NCBI GenBank assembly: GCA_037975125.1 | Contig: CM075857.1 | Span: 20,782,997-20,846,996, forward strand | DNA length: 64,000 nt | Direction of reading: 5' to 3' | Origin: Latrodectus hesperus | Lineage: Eukaryota; Arthropoda; Arachnida; Araneae; Theridiidae | Made by a program: the position numbers and the translations under genes | Shown: piece by piece, positions 12,058 to 24,479 of the stretch | Layout: every line of letters begins with the position of its first letter | How positions within the stretch are numbered: position 1 is the first letter of the stretch | Notes under the pieces: model-generated | Databases searched by the model: none | What the model was told of the DNA's origin: nothing | What the model saw: only the letters and a program-made list of their open reading frames with translations

Positions 12058-12837
12058 GTGATACTTTAATATCCTAATAATTTCAGGGAGATGTATACAA
12101 AAAATTTCACTTTACATTTTTGTTCATAAGTTCAATCTTAGTCAACATTCATTCATCCTAGAGTTTTTTTTCCTTCAGGTACATCTGTCGATAAAAGTTT
12201 TTTATGGGGGAGTTTTCGTGATAACCTGTCTTACATAACTTTCTATAAGACTGCATTTTCAGTATTTTACTTTTCTTTTCAGTGTTTCACTAAGCTGCAT
12301 GGTTTCTTTTAATAGCTAGAAAAACCAATCTGCGTATTATGTATGCTTTTTTTTTTTTTTTTTTACCAAAACTGAGAAATTTTGTTAAATATTATTCAAT
12401 TAGTTTACATTTCTAATGTAAATTGATATGTATCTGTAGTATTTAAAGCTTTTGATATATTAGTTAATTCGTATTATAGTTGTCGAATAATTTTTGAAAT
12501 GGATATTTATCTTGAGTGTTTGAAAATGATTAAAATATCATTTTTGCAAAGTTTGAAAAATTATAAGTTGGAAATTTAAATTTTCTAGCCTTAAAAATTG
12601 TTATCTTAATTTATGATTATTCATTATCTTAAAATATGGTGATTATAGTCAGGTAGTTAAAAATATTGTCAATATTAATCAAGAATTCGATATGAAATAA
12701 ATAAAATTAATTTTGATTGCGTTATGTTATTTTATTTTATTTTATAAATTATGAGTGGATTGCTTGCAATACTTTTTTCTCCGGTTCTTTAAACAATAGA
12801 CACTTTTAAATTGCGTATATTTTTTTGTTAACATTAA

Positions 12838-12985
12838 TTATTGGCAATGACTTTAAAATGTATTGATAAAATATATATTGTGTATATGATAAAATAAACC
12901 GGTTTCTTATCGGTTATTTGTTGATAAAATTATTAACAACAAAGGTTAGATATTTATTACATAATTTAATAGAAGATTAAATCAT
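12838..12985 (+). repeat. Dispersed direct repeat, copy 2
   Basis: Partner of 10790-10935, same orientation, 2.05 kb apart, with numerous substitutions and small indels. Confidence 0.75.
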
Positions 12986-13705
12986 GATATCTGTCAAATG
13001 ATATTCACAAAAAATCAGAATTGGAAGATTTTTTAAAAAGAATTTACAAGTGTATTTTTAGATTTCGTAAAAACAGATTATGAAAATAATTCTGTGCAAC
13101 AGAATTTGCTTATTCTTTTTTTTAATATGCTAAATTGTAACATGAGTTTAATTTTCTGCGTTATATTTTACAAAATTGATAATTATTCTACAAGAAGAAA
13201 ATAAACATTCAATGTATTGAATTCTACAGGTAGTGTAAATCCGTAACGATCGATTTTGGTAATTAATGATGAGTACTCTGGTTAGAGAGAGATTATCTCT
13301 CATCGGATATTAATCTCGTCGTTTAGGATTTCGTGTGCACAAAGTAAGAAGATAACAAATAAAACAAAATATAATTTACATTCACAAAAAACTATCATAA
13401 ATTTTTACTTATTAGCTTATGGCGAAATAAAATAATCAAAAAATACATTAAATAAGGAAAAGTACATATTAAGAAATAATACCACGTTTTATTTTATGGA
13501 GAATGTTCATATGTTTCCATGGCAATTTTTCAAAAATACATAGATTTTTCAACGATACAATTTAATTTTGTAATATTTATTTTTATAAATGTCAGAAATT
13601 TGGCCCTAAGCCATTACTCATGATCTTCCTAAATATTTTAGAACAACAGTATTAAGAGATAGTACTGTGCATATTGTATATGATATATGTGTATATACAT
13701 ATATG

Positions 13706-13739
13706 ATAAGAAGCATATTGATAACAATATGCTTCTTAT
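13706..13739. repeat. Perfect hairpin, 15-bp arms, 4-nt loop
   Basis: ATAAGAAGCATATTG, loop ATAA, then the exact reverse complement. The sequence just upstream (13681-13704) is a separate TA-rich palindrome. Confidence 0.9.
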
Positions 13740-14344
13740 TTATTTGCTCAGAGTTACAGAGAATGAAGACAATAGAGTCTTAGTCGAATTTTAAAAAGAG
13801 GGATATTCAGACAATCACCCTGCCCTGCCAGCTGGAAAAATAGCACCATGGCTATCGGATAAGGAGAATTTGCCATTTTTTTTTTGTTATAAATCTGTGT
13901 CTAAGTACCCTTTTGTTGAACTGTCATATTATATCTGGATTTCCTAAATAGCAGAAATGCATTTTGAGAAAATAGTATGTTTAATCCCGTTTCTTTCATC
14001 ATTTTTTCAGAAAATAGAACACTAGTTTTAGCTGTGGCTTGTAGCCTTAATTTAATACGTTGAAGATTTTTTGTTCAATGTAATGGAATTTCTCATTTTG
14101 AAAATCTATGTTAATATATGTCTAAAAATAATTCGAGTTAATTCTGAAATATTTTTTCTATTACTTTTCTGAAAATTTTCAATAATTATAAAATGTTAAC
14201 TAAAAGTTTAATTTCTGTGAACCATATCATTTTAAGACTTTTTTTTCTGTAGTCAAAAATTAGTCATTGCTGTTGGGTAAATATATAAGAGCCTCATTAA
14301 TTGTAATTTCCACTTTTTCCTATTAAATATTTTTTATTTAATAT

Positions 14345-14918
14345 TGTACCGAGCTCCACGGGTTCGTGTTGATTGTGAGTTGAATAAAGCAACCACTTAA
14401 TGAACACAAGACTTTTATTCGTAAAAACTTCACTAGATGAACGAAATTCCCGCTGTAACGATCACAATTATACAGCTACAATACGTCAGATATAATAAGA
14501 AACAGCTTCCAATCACAGGTCTCAAATATCTCAGACAGAGAAAAACTAGCAGTCACAACTAATCGTCTTCACTCATTGACTGTCTTCACAAAACTGACTC
14601 TCTTCCATGTTGGGCTGCAGTATTTATACCTGACTTGGCGGAGAAATCTACCAATTTCGCCAAGGCTCTAGAAGCTTCTAGGCTATCTCGAAAAATATTG
14701 GTCCTAGAGCTTAGGTGATGGATGTTTCCAGAAATATCTATTTCTCGCCAAGTCGCCAAGAATCTCGCCAACTGTCGCCAAGTTGCCAAATCATTAGGAA
14801 ATCCGCTTTTAAACTACAACACGTCTAAATACCGCAATTTTTGCCCAAAATGCGAGAATTTTCGATCTGTCTTAAATATTTTATGACAAATACAATCATC
14901 ATTTATATTTTTGTAACA
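14345..14918 (-). repeat. Solo LTR (574 bp), minus strand
   Basis: Bracketed by the 4-bp duplication ATAT (14341-14344 and 14919-14922). The ends are TG...CA. On the minus strand it starts TGTTACAAAAATATAAATG and ends GAGCTCGGTACA, with a TATAAATA box (about 14620) and an AATAAAAG signal (about 14415) in correct order. The 4-bp duplication suggests a Gypsy-type origin. No interior remains, so this is probably recombination between LTRs. Open frames in it are not genes. Confidence 0.8.
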
Positions 14919-14931
14919 ATATTCTGCACAT

Positions 14932-15760
14932 TGTAACGTACTCGGTCTGGGTAGTCTGAACTATAAGTATGCAAGGGCCGTTAAGAAATCAGGCACTCGT
15001 AATTCAATATTCTTGACTAAATATTTATTTACAAATTTACAGGAAAACTGATGAATTCCTCACTTTCTGGAACGTTTGCTGCACATTCGGTCGGGGAAAA
15101 ACTCCACGCTGGTTAGTGGGGACCAGACTCCTCAACTCCGTACTCGGGAAACATTCCCGTAAAGTCATTCTGTTACGCCGATGATCCTCTTCGGAGAGTA
15201 CTGGAGCATCCGGGTATTCAAGCTGTTCACTCTCCTCTTTCTGTCGCTGTGGCTTGTCCGCACCAGAACACGGCCAACTAGTTGGTCGTGACCAGAACCT
15301 GTTTTGAGAGAAATATCAGGAACACCACACGTAGGTTGAAGTTCTCACCCTTGGATCTTGGATTAGTTGTGCTCACAGAGTTTCGGCCTGTGTAGCAGGC
15401 CTTTACTCCTTCATTTGCTGTAGTTCCATATAGGAATGTTAGTCTTTTCACCTGCACCAAGTGCCAAAATCATCAGGCTTCTCCTGAGCATCTTTTGGAT
15501 TGCATGGGTCTCTCTAGGGAGGATCTCTTTAGCAATCCTCTTTTAGTCTTCGACTTCCTTACAGTCAACGAACTCGTGGATCTAGTCTGACTCCGTCAGA
15601 CATGGAGGATAAGCAACAACAACAACAGTCTTTTCTGAAATCGGTTCGCAAAATCTTTGCGTGAATGTTTTAGAAAACTGTTATGTTGTCCAATCAGCAT
15701 TGAGCATTTTGAGGAGGGCGTGGTTTGTAATAGGAAAGATTTCCTATGTTAAATTGATAG
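14932..15760 (-). repeat. LTR-like, relatively GC-rich repeat, minus strand
   Basis: The left edge TGTAACGTAC, read on the minus strand as ...GTACGTTACA, resembles an LTR end. The minus strand has an AATAAA signal about 90 bp inside it. The base composition is clearly richer in GC than the neighbours. It is interrupted by a LINE insertion at 15450-15626. I could not find a matching target duplication or a firm right border, so the LTR call is tentative. Confidence 0.35.
15450..15626 (+). mobile_element. 5'-truncated LINE 3' end with (CAA)n tail and 9-bp duplication
   Basis: Flanked by AGTCTTTTC at 15441-15449 and 15627-15635. It encodes the same ORF2 C-terminus as 4660-5097 (TCTKCQNHQASPEHLLDCMGL, then LLVFDFL). 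It then has the stem-loop GTCTGAC-TCC-GTCAGAC (15585-15601) and GGATAAG(CAA)n. The extreme 5' truncation plus target duplication is the usual outcome of target-primed reverse transcription. Confidence 0.88.
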
Positions 15761-15849
15761 TTGTATAGGGAATAAAATAAATGCATTTCTGGCTTATAAT
15801 AAATGAAATAAGAACTTTTTCTGGGTTAAAATATAATGCTAAAGATAAA

Positions 15850-18190
15850 AATTAAAGTCTATATCCACTATATATTTTGAGAAACTATCCATTTTCCCCA
15901 AGAAAATGCTTTGCTATTGGTCTATATTTTTCTTCTCTTAAATATTCATAATTGAAGACCTCTTTGAAATATACTGCTTCGCAATTTTTTGCTTTTTCGT
16001 AAAACCTTTTGTTTAATTTATTTAAGAGTACTAAAATATCATCTATTTTGAGGTCTTTGGCAATATTTTTATTTATAATATAATACATTATTCATGGTTA
16101 ATCCCAGATATTTGGCTGTATTTATTTGTGGTATCTCCTTATCGAACAAGAATAATTTGTAATTATTTCTATGTTTGATTTTATTTTTCTTTCTCCTTTT
16201 AAATATTATTAATTGTGATTTTTCTGCGTTGATAGCAACTCTCCAATGAATGCACCAATTTTCAGTTTCACTTAATAATGCTACCTGTATTTTATGAATT
16301 GCATCATTGGGATTGCTTGATTCAGCCAGGATTGCTGTGTCGTCTGCATAAAAGGCTATTTTAGTATTTGTCTTCAGTTGTTGGGAAATCGTGATTATAA
16401 AAAAAGATATAAGATAGGACCGAGGATGCTTCCTTGCGATACCCCTGCTTTTATGCTTAAGGTGAGCGATGTTTCTGTGTTGTGAGAGACTTGAAAAAAT
16501 TTTTTTTTTTAAGTAAGAGTAGATTATTAAGAAAATGTCTGGATTCATCTGAAGTTGTATTAGTTTATGTATTAAGCCTTTATGTGCCAAACGCAATCGA
16601 TTGCCTTTGAGACGTCCAACATTAAAGCATGGCTGTATAGAAGTATTCTGTCCGATAATTTCTGTGATTCTGAGTAGTCGTTTGACTGTAGAAAACTGTT
16701 TTTCTGAATTCATATTGCTAAGTAGGTAGTAGTTCGAGATATATTTTCATTCAATTGTAGATTATTTTTTCGAACATTTTCCCGAGTGTGGGAAGCAGGC
16801 TTATAGGTCGACAATTTTCTGCTATTCTTGGGATTCTTTCAAGACTTGGGAAACAAAATGATTATAGCCATTTTCCAGATGGTGGGGAAATAAGATATTT
16901 TGAGACAATTATTGTAAATCTTAACTAGCTTATTTAGGAAATCTTTTGGTATATTTTTTATCATGTTATTAGTAACTTTGTCAGCACCTTTGGTTTTAAG
17001 ACTTAGAAATATCGAGGTTATTTCTTCTATGTAAGTTCTATACTTGAGCTAGGAACATTGTTTTCGATAAAATATTTTATATTTTCTTCTACTTCTTTGG
17101 AGAATATTTTATTTACATCAGCATTTGGTTGGAATTGATTATATAATGTTGTAAAGAAGATTTCCAGTTTTTCACTATTTGTATAAATTTGACCGTTTTA
17201 ACCTTGGAGTTAGTGATTTACATCGGGTTTATTCATTCTGTTGACTGGTTACTTGAAATATGGATTTAGGGTTTTTTGATATTGTTTTCTTAGTCTATTT
17301 CTTTCTTTTATGTATTTCTTGATATGGCTTTGAAGTTTTATATAATTTTTGTGATAATTTATTTTAACTGTAGCCAAATATTTCCCCCTTATTATATTTT
17401 CATTTAGATTTTCAATTTCTTTCAAGGTTTTGTTTTGCATTTGTTGTCTCGTTTCTTCATTATTTTGTTCGAAGATTCCTTCTTTTGCTGTGTTGTTTTC
17501 TGAGTTTACTTGTTGTTGTAGGATATTATAATAAAGAAGCCAATTCGTTCTAGATATAAATTTCTCTTCATTGTTTGGTTGATACCTAGATAGCCTACAA
17601 CTCGGAAGTGGTCAGAAGTAAGGTCAACTATTGTTGTTGGTGAGAGTGAAATTTTGATATTTGTGAGAAAAATATCTCCATTGTCCTGCTGTCTGTTATC
17701 ATAGTGGGTGGGCTCTGTTGGTGCAATAATTTTGTATTTTTGATGAAGAGCAATATTTAAGAGAGTTCTTCCATTTTGATCAGTGAGTTTACATCCCCAA
17801 TGTGTATGTTTGCTATTTAAGTCCCCGCCTACCATTGCGTGGATGTTAGAGGGACAAATTTCTGCAAAGTCTTTAGGATTAACAAGGTTTTGAGGTCTGT
17901 TATATGTGCTAGTGATTTTTATTTTAAAATTGTTATAGAGATTTGCAACTATCGATGTTTCTTCAAAGCCTCTGCTGTTGTCATTACTATGCTGTGTAGA
18001 TTGATAAGAGCGTTTAATGGCAATGGCCGTACCCTTTCCTTTATGGCAATCTCTGTCAGTCCTGTAAAAGCTGTAATTTAAAAAGTTGAATTTAATTGAA
18101 GGTTTTAGATGTTTTTTTGTGAGCAAGAGGATGTTAATTATTTCAGATTAATATTTTTTTTTTGCTGCATCTATTCTTAAAAGATTTCAT
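15850..18190 (-). pseudogene. Jockey-type LINE ORF2, decayed (endonuclease + reverse transcriptase)
   Basis: Read from high to low coordinates: an endonuclease domain (about 18170-17530) with THLKPS-like start LLTKKHLKPS, catalytic-region GGDLNSKHTHWGC and C-terminal DLTSDHFRVV; a linker rich in basic residues (17440-17249); RT motif 1 region (RIPRIAENCRPISLLPTLGK, near 16800); the active-site block FYADDTAIL (near 16350) with the following INAEKSQLIIF; and a C-terminal tail ending at 15885. Stops and frameshifts separate these pieces, so no active protein is possible. The order and motifs fit the Jockey superfamily. The 5' end, including ORF1, is not seen, and the 3' border near 15850 is a guess. 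Confidence 0.88.
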
Positions 18191-19469
18191 ATACTTTTTT
18201 GGTCTAAAAAAATTAAATAACAATAGATTAAAAACATTGACTATCATAATTTTTGTTTCGTTGACCAAATCACGTCGGCATTTACACGAATCAGATATAG
18301 ACAGTGCAATTAGTTTGTGTTTCTATGTAATTCAACTTTCATGTGATAAAACTTTTTATGGGGAGTGCAACTTGCCTTTCTTTACTGATAGAAAAAGTGC
18401 AATTATAGCACTGCCTTGTCTAGACATTGTTTATAATCCGTTACTTCGAGGAGAAATATCGATTGCTCAAAATAAAATCAGTGAAATAAACATATCAAAC
18501 TTATCAATTTCTTTTTAAAATATTATTTTTCTTTACAAAGCTATTGACAATTAATTTATTTGTAAAAGTTCAACCTTCACTTCATAAACATTGTCGATGA
18601 CCTTGAGCTTTTTGTCAGTGTCATTCCAATCAAATGATCAAGGTCATTGACGAAATTTGTTATTCATATGTACAATTGTTTTATAATTATAAAATTGTTA
18701 GATCTATGATTTCCAGAGAAATTAAAATGACTTTAGAATTTAGAATAAAATTTTGTTAAAATATTACTGAAATTCACTAAATTATGTATTTAGATTTATG
18801 TTTCATCAATAAGTATCGAAATTTTTTTATCTGATAATCAAACTGAAATGTTGCTTATATGCGCAATTCTAACATATTTTTTTTTTGTAATTACAATTTG
18901 TAATTCTGTAATTACAGCTTATTTATTCTGTAGTTTAACGTTTCTGATATTAAACTTTTCTATTGTTAATATAACTAAATGTTTGAATTCACAGTCAAGT
19001 ATTTAGTCAAGTACATATATTAAAACGTTTAATATGTATAAAGTAATTATAGCAGAATATATACTTTATTTAGCTTTAGCTTTTATAATTAAAAGTAGTT
19101 TAAAAGAATCTTTCAATTTCGAATTTTTATTGACCAGTCGCTAAATGTTAACATGAAGAAATTTATGGCATGATTCTATTAAAATCTTTCAAAATGTGAT
19201 ATTTGGATATGAAATTACTAAAATTTGTCATCAAATATTGTATATTTTTTCATGGTGATATTTTTTATGAATCTACTTATAAACTTTTTACCAATCCATG
19301 TCTGTACTTTCTCAATAATGTTCTCCGTAATCGATATCTTTTTTTGTTTAAGTGAAATTCTGCGAAATTATATAAATTATAACCGGTGTAAAGCAATAAT
19401 CTTTCTCATTTAAAATGTATCACTTTCAAATTTATTCACATTTGATGGTAAATTATATTTCTATCAAGA
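18191..19469. other. Intronic sequence, nothing firm
   Basis: A 118-codon frame at 18162-18518 (+) overlaps the upstream edge of the LINE. It has no recognisable motif and I do not call it a gene. The rest is AT-rich without clear repeats. Confidence 0.4.
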
Positions 19470-19720
19470 TGTCGAAATGGCTGGGTTGATTAGGCGTCCG
19501 TTTTCATTATCGGAAAGTAGTAAGTTCGAATCGCGACCCAATAGACGATCCGTCGTGTTTTGTAATGGGGGCTGGGGCACTTTAAATATGTAGTGGTCGC
19601 AATGTCCTCCACGTGAACTGATACCTCTAAGAGTTGCAGGCCCAAATGGCACAATTACGATGTAAGGTGCTGTTTCATCCGCCCCTTGTGTTGAAAGGTG
19701 GAAATCTTAGTAGCTGGTCC
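19470..19720 (+). repeat. tRNA-derived SINE
   Basis: The head has an A-box-like TGGCTGGGTTGATTAGGCG and a B-box AAGTTCGAATCGCG (about 19513). A unique body follows (GGGGGCTGGGGCACTTTAAATA and beyond). The 11100-11350 element is an older inverted copy. The borders are uncertain. Confidence 0.6.
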
Positions 19721-20850
19721 ATTATGCAACATTGTAAATTTTTTCATTGTAAATTTATGTAGAATTTTTTAAAAATTAGCATTTTATATTTTGTATAAAA
19801 AGTGATTACGTACTTTACATAAAAAATACATTTACATTTGGTAAAACGAATGTCCTCTGATTAGTAAGACGAATATATAATTTTACTAAGCGGAAATTTT
19901 CTTATTTTTTATAGTTATTATACTTATATAATATGATAAAAAATTCTCTGGGTTCAAGAATATAGCTTTGAATTGGTATTGCGAATATTAATCGAGGTTT
20001 TGAGTTCTGAGTTAAAAAAAAATGTTGATAATTGATCCCTACTCTGCATTCAGTTTAACTTTGCTGAGATTCCCTTACCAAAATAAATCTAGGTCAAAAC
20101 ATTTTGAAACTTATATAATAAATTTAACGTGGCTGTGTGTAGCCTTGAAGATGTACATGTTTCGCTCTGCTCTGCAAGCTAAAATACGAAATTAACAATG
20201 AGTGAGAAATGAGCTGATAGAAAAAAATATTTAAAAAGCATCAACCACGTGAAAATATGCGTTTATCAAATATGCTTATTTAATTTCACTCTTTATATGC
20301 CAGTGAATAAATTCAAATCAACCGTGAAACAATTTCCTTTGTATGTGATCGATCATTGACATATAAATTATATTTATTTTCAAAAATACTTCATCTTGTG
20401 CGTTTTTATTTTATCCATCTGTGTCTCTTTTGAATCATTGCCAAAAGTGTATGTTTTTGAGTAAATAATGGAATTTTTAGAACGTCTGAAATCACATATG
20501 TAAATGTAGTGTTGAAATTCTTGTTTTTTTTTTCCATGAGAAAATGTATTATGTTATCCTCTGCCTTCGGCAATTTTTTTCAAAGAAATTATACCTGTAA
20601 ATATGAGAAGCAATGGAAACTTGATATAAGAATAATATGATGAATGAGAATGGATAATCCATCGCACAATTATTTGCCAACTAATGACGAAAAAGAATTT
20701 TTCCGCTTACTAATAATATCCCTTTTCATCTGGCTAATAGTCGTACATTTTATGAATTTGGTAAAAATAATTTGATAATAATTCTAACATTATAAGTAAG
20801 AAAACTCTTAAAATATATTTTTGATTGTTAAATAATTTAAAATATCTGAT

Positions 20851-21275
20851 TTTTTTAATGAGCACGTATTTTTTTTATCTTAATATTTGTGGCTATAAGA
20901 GATCATTAAATAATGCATTGGAGTTAAAAAGGTAAATGGTTATGTGTTTAAGATTTAATAAGGCAAAAATTTCTTGACCAATTAAACAATTCAAATTTTT
21001 TAATTTTCAGATGAAATTCATTTAAAATTAATCTCGAAAACTTATATATAGTACTGTAAACACTTCTTATTTCTCATTTTTTAATGAGCACATGTTTTTT
21101 TTCTTTTTTTATCTTGATATTTGTAGTTATAAGAGATCATTAAATAATTCGATACTTAAGATTTAATACGAGGAAAATTTCTTGACTAGTTAGTCGAATC
21201 CAGTTTTATAATTTGCAGATGAAATTCATTTAAAATTAATCTAGAAAGTTTATTTACAATACTGTAAAAACTTAT
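20851..21275 (+). repeat. Imperfect tandem duplication, unit about 226 bp
   Basis: Both units carry TTTTAATGAGCAC, then ATAAGAGATCATTAAATAAT, CAGATGAAATTCATTTAAAA and TACTGTAAA in the same order (unit 1 about 20851-21065, unit 2 about 21077-21275). They differ by substitutions and a small deletion in the second unit. Confidence 0.85.
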
Positions 21276-21655
21276 TCGGCATGAACATGTTGTTACATAT
21301 TACAATATTGTTAAAAATCAATCCAAAATGCATAACAGCTCAAGTATCACAAAAGAACAAGTATACTACACAATAATAAACTAAAAAGAACAAACATTTA
21401 AAGTAATAACCAGAATAAAATAACAATGAAAATAGAGGCAAAAATTTAAAAAAAATTGACACGGAAAAGAACTCAAGAGGTCCATCTATGATTTGTTTAT
21501 GATATTATGTTCTCGAGAATCTTTATCTAATTTTGGGCGTATAAAAAGATGTTCTGCGTTCATAGAGCTCGAATTCCTAAGTTGACATAAAGCAGATGAA
21601 AAGATGCCTATTTTATTTAGATGCTGTGCCAAGAGATGTTAGCAGTCTGAAATTT

Positions 21656-21708
21656 GCCATACTCGCTTTACGAGATTTTTGACAAAATTCTCGTAAAGCG
21701 AGTATGGC
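21656..21708. repeat. Perfect hairpin, 20-bp arms, 13-nt loop
   Basis: Arm 1 at 21656-21675, arm 2 at 21689-21708. The loop TTTTTGACAAAAT can pair further inside after one mismatch. The arms are less AT-rich than the surroundings (CGCTTTACGAG core). Confidence 0.92.
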
Positions 21709-23569
21709 TAGCCCAGGTTTTGCCTTTTGATTTTGCCACCTGGTTAAATATAAAAGTATGCGTTAATTTCTTAAAAATATGCTTTTTAATCAACGTGAAC
21801 ATATTGAAATATGTTTTTATTCTTTCACTTGTATGAATTTCCTTAAAAAAAATTTTAATTCTTACACATTTTCTCAGCGATTGATTCTTTTATTTTGTTT
21901 TGATTCTTGCAGTTTTGCAAAAAAATTTCTGCTCAAATTATTCCACCTAAGTGATTCCAATGAAAATTCTGTTTCTCGACAGTATATTATTGTTTCAATT
22001 TATTGTTAATGTTCTACATTTAAAAAAACCAATGGTATATGTGTAACCTCCGACCGTCCTGGAAAGATGATCTAATTGTCTCGAAAACATTTGATGTGGT
22101 TTTCCAGTTCATATTTAATGAGAGTTTAAAAAAGAGAGTAAATTTTTGAATTAATATTTTATTACATATTATTTGAATTTATATAATATTGTGAGTTAAT
22201 ATTTTATAATATACAAATAAAGTATTTTGAGCAACAGTTTATTTACAATATAACTAAACATAAAGGCATATTGCGGTTATTATTATAAATCGTGTTTACT
22301 TTGATGAATTCATTTGAATTTGTAAGAAATATTTAAAAAAAATTAAGAAAAGTAAAAAAAAAATAATAATAATATTATGAAAATTATATTGATAAAACTA
22401 AAAATTATAAAGATAAAAGTTTTATAAAAAGGGAGTAATTATTAAACAAAATGAGGGGAAATTTTCTTGATGTGTTCAGTAATTTAAATTTGAAAGAAAC
22501 CATAATTTTTTAAATTTCATTGCCTACTTAATTATTCCCAAAATAATTAAATTATTTCTAAACTCTTTATTTTTTCAGTTTTGTCAAAAGTTCTTATTGT
22601 TTTAAAATTTTGTTTATCAATTTATATAAGTTATTAAAAACAATATAAATTAATGACATTAATAAATGCATTAAATTCTTTGCTATTATTAATATTGTGT
22701 TATTTATTGAAATGTTCAATTATTAATTTCTATAATATAACTGTAATTAGAAACACGCGAAAAATAGGGATTCTAAAATATGAGCATATTATTTTATTAA
22801 AATGTAATGTATAAATGTTGATCATTATACTTTGGAACAATTGCTTTTATTAACTTAAATGGTAAAAATCGTCACTAAGTTATCTGTTAATTTGATTAGC
22901 AATCTTCAAAATGTAGAGGGGGTAATTTCCATTAAATTTAGAATTTTAAAATTTTTTTAAATATATTCCCCTTTTAATCAATTTGCATATTATGAATATT
23001 ATAATTTCCTCAATATATGTAACTTTATTTAATTTATTATTATTTTTTAAGGATCAATGTATTAAATTCAAATCCTTTATGAAAAGAAACTGTTTATAAA
23101 CACTTCAATAACACCATTGCTTTATCATAAAAAATATATTACTGAGAATTGTATTTATTTGCTCATAAAAATAATGTTTATGCATTTTATTTTTTCTTGC
23201 TAGTTGTGTCATATTCTTAGTGTGTCTAGACACCTTTCGGAATCACGATGATTCTATCACGAATGTAATCAAAGCGCATGTATCACACACTCAGCATCTC
23301 TCACACACACACACAAGTGCACCCATAAATGAATATTTCCAGCGAAATCATGTGACTGTTAATCACCACAAGGTTAAAAAGAGGTGGAATCGAATCAACT
23401 GTTTTTTTGCTTTGAAGGTCAACCTTAATTTTAGAAACTCAGGTTGGTCTTGTGTAATTTCTTGCATCATTATTACCACACTGGAACCCAATTGCGTAAA
23501 ATTCGTTGCTTCGAAGCAGCTGTATTGGCTTTGATAGTCTCATTCAAAAAGATTCTGAAACAGTTGACC
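21709..23569. other. Intronic AT-rich sequence, nothing recognised
   Basis: Only low-complexity frames and a short (CA)n at about 23303. The 104-codon frame at 23220-23534 has no recognisable domain. Confidence 0.4.
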
Positions 23570-23611
23570 TTGAAGGACTAAATTTGATATACATGTAATT
23601 TAGTCCTTCAA
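23570..23611. repeat. Perfect hairpin, 15-bp arms, 12-nt loop
   Basis: TTGAAGGACTAAATT at 23570-23584 and its exact reverse complement at 23597-23611. Confidence 0.9.
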
Positions 23612-23879
23612 ACAACATGGCTCTTCGGAACATTGTATTCCCAATATTTTAAGTTAAATAATGATTGTATATTATTAATTTATTTTTAAATTACGTCATT
23701 TTAATTAATCCTTTAATTTTTATTTCAATTACCTTTGCTTTCTTCTCTGACTAGTATATATCTAGGTGGTGATAGGATTAAAGCGATGAAAAATAATTTT
23801 GATAAAACCGCAATTAGGAATTTAATCTGAAACTGGTACACAAAAATTATAATTTAATATATTATTTGGCGCTAGACTT

Positions 23880-24040
23880 GAGACCTGGATGATTTAGCCT
23901 TCCATGGAGCAGTTTGTGGGTATCGAATCCGCAGCCTTCAGCCTTGCATCATTTCAGCGGATCTGAATCGACTTTAAAGCATGGGTCCCAGTTGAATTCT
24001 TATAATCGATCCTCTAGAGTGAAAAGTCAAATTCCATCAG
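23880..24040 (+). repeat. Old tRNA-derived SINE fragment
   Basis: It shares the block GGATCTGAATCGACTTTAAAGC...GGTCC with the element at 31645-31800 (CAGAATCCACTTTAAGC...GGTCC) and with 38945-39080. A GTATCGAATCC B-box-like site is upstream. Strongly decayed. Confidence 0.45.
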
Positions 24041-24479
24041 TATAAGTATGTCCCATAAATAATGCAATCCAAAAATCTTGGATATTGATTGTTATTTTAA
24101 TTGTTCTGATAATGTCCTGTAATCGCTTTGAAAATACAATAAAAATATAAAACCCACATTCGATTAGTATCGTAGAATTGCATTTCAAATTTTCAACAAT
24201 AATGTATAGCTTTATACCATTACAATATGATATATCATAGAACAGGGATGCCGTACCTTTTTTGAGTTCCGTGCCACAAAGTCATAAAAATTATTTTTTT
24301 AAATAGGTAACGTACCACAATAAAATTCCATTCGAAATGTTAGCGTGGTGAAACTATATGTAAATATAATTAAATAAACAAATAAAAGCAATTCTTCTTT
24401 AAACAATTTTTTATTAATCAATGTTTTAGAAAAAAGCAATATGCTAGAAACAAAATTCACATCAAGAACAATTATTTTT

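Noticed and set aside
14586..14789. 67-codon minus-strand frame
   Set aside because: It lies wholly inside the solo LTR at 14345-14918 and comes from its repeated TCGCCAAG motif.
18162..18518. 118-codon open frame (+) beside the Jockey-type LINE
   Set aside because: No recognisable motif; it overlaps the upstream edge of the minus-strand LINE, and frames of this size are expected by chance.
23220..23534. 104-codon frame (+) including a His/Thr-rich stretch
   Set aside because: The His/Thr part comes from a short (CA)n; the rest is unrecognised.
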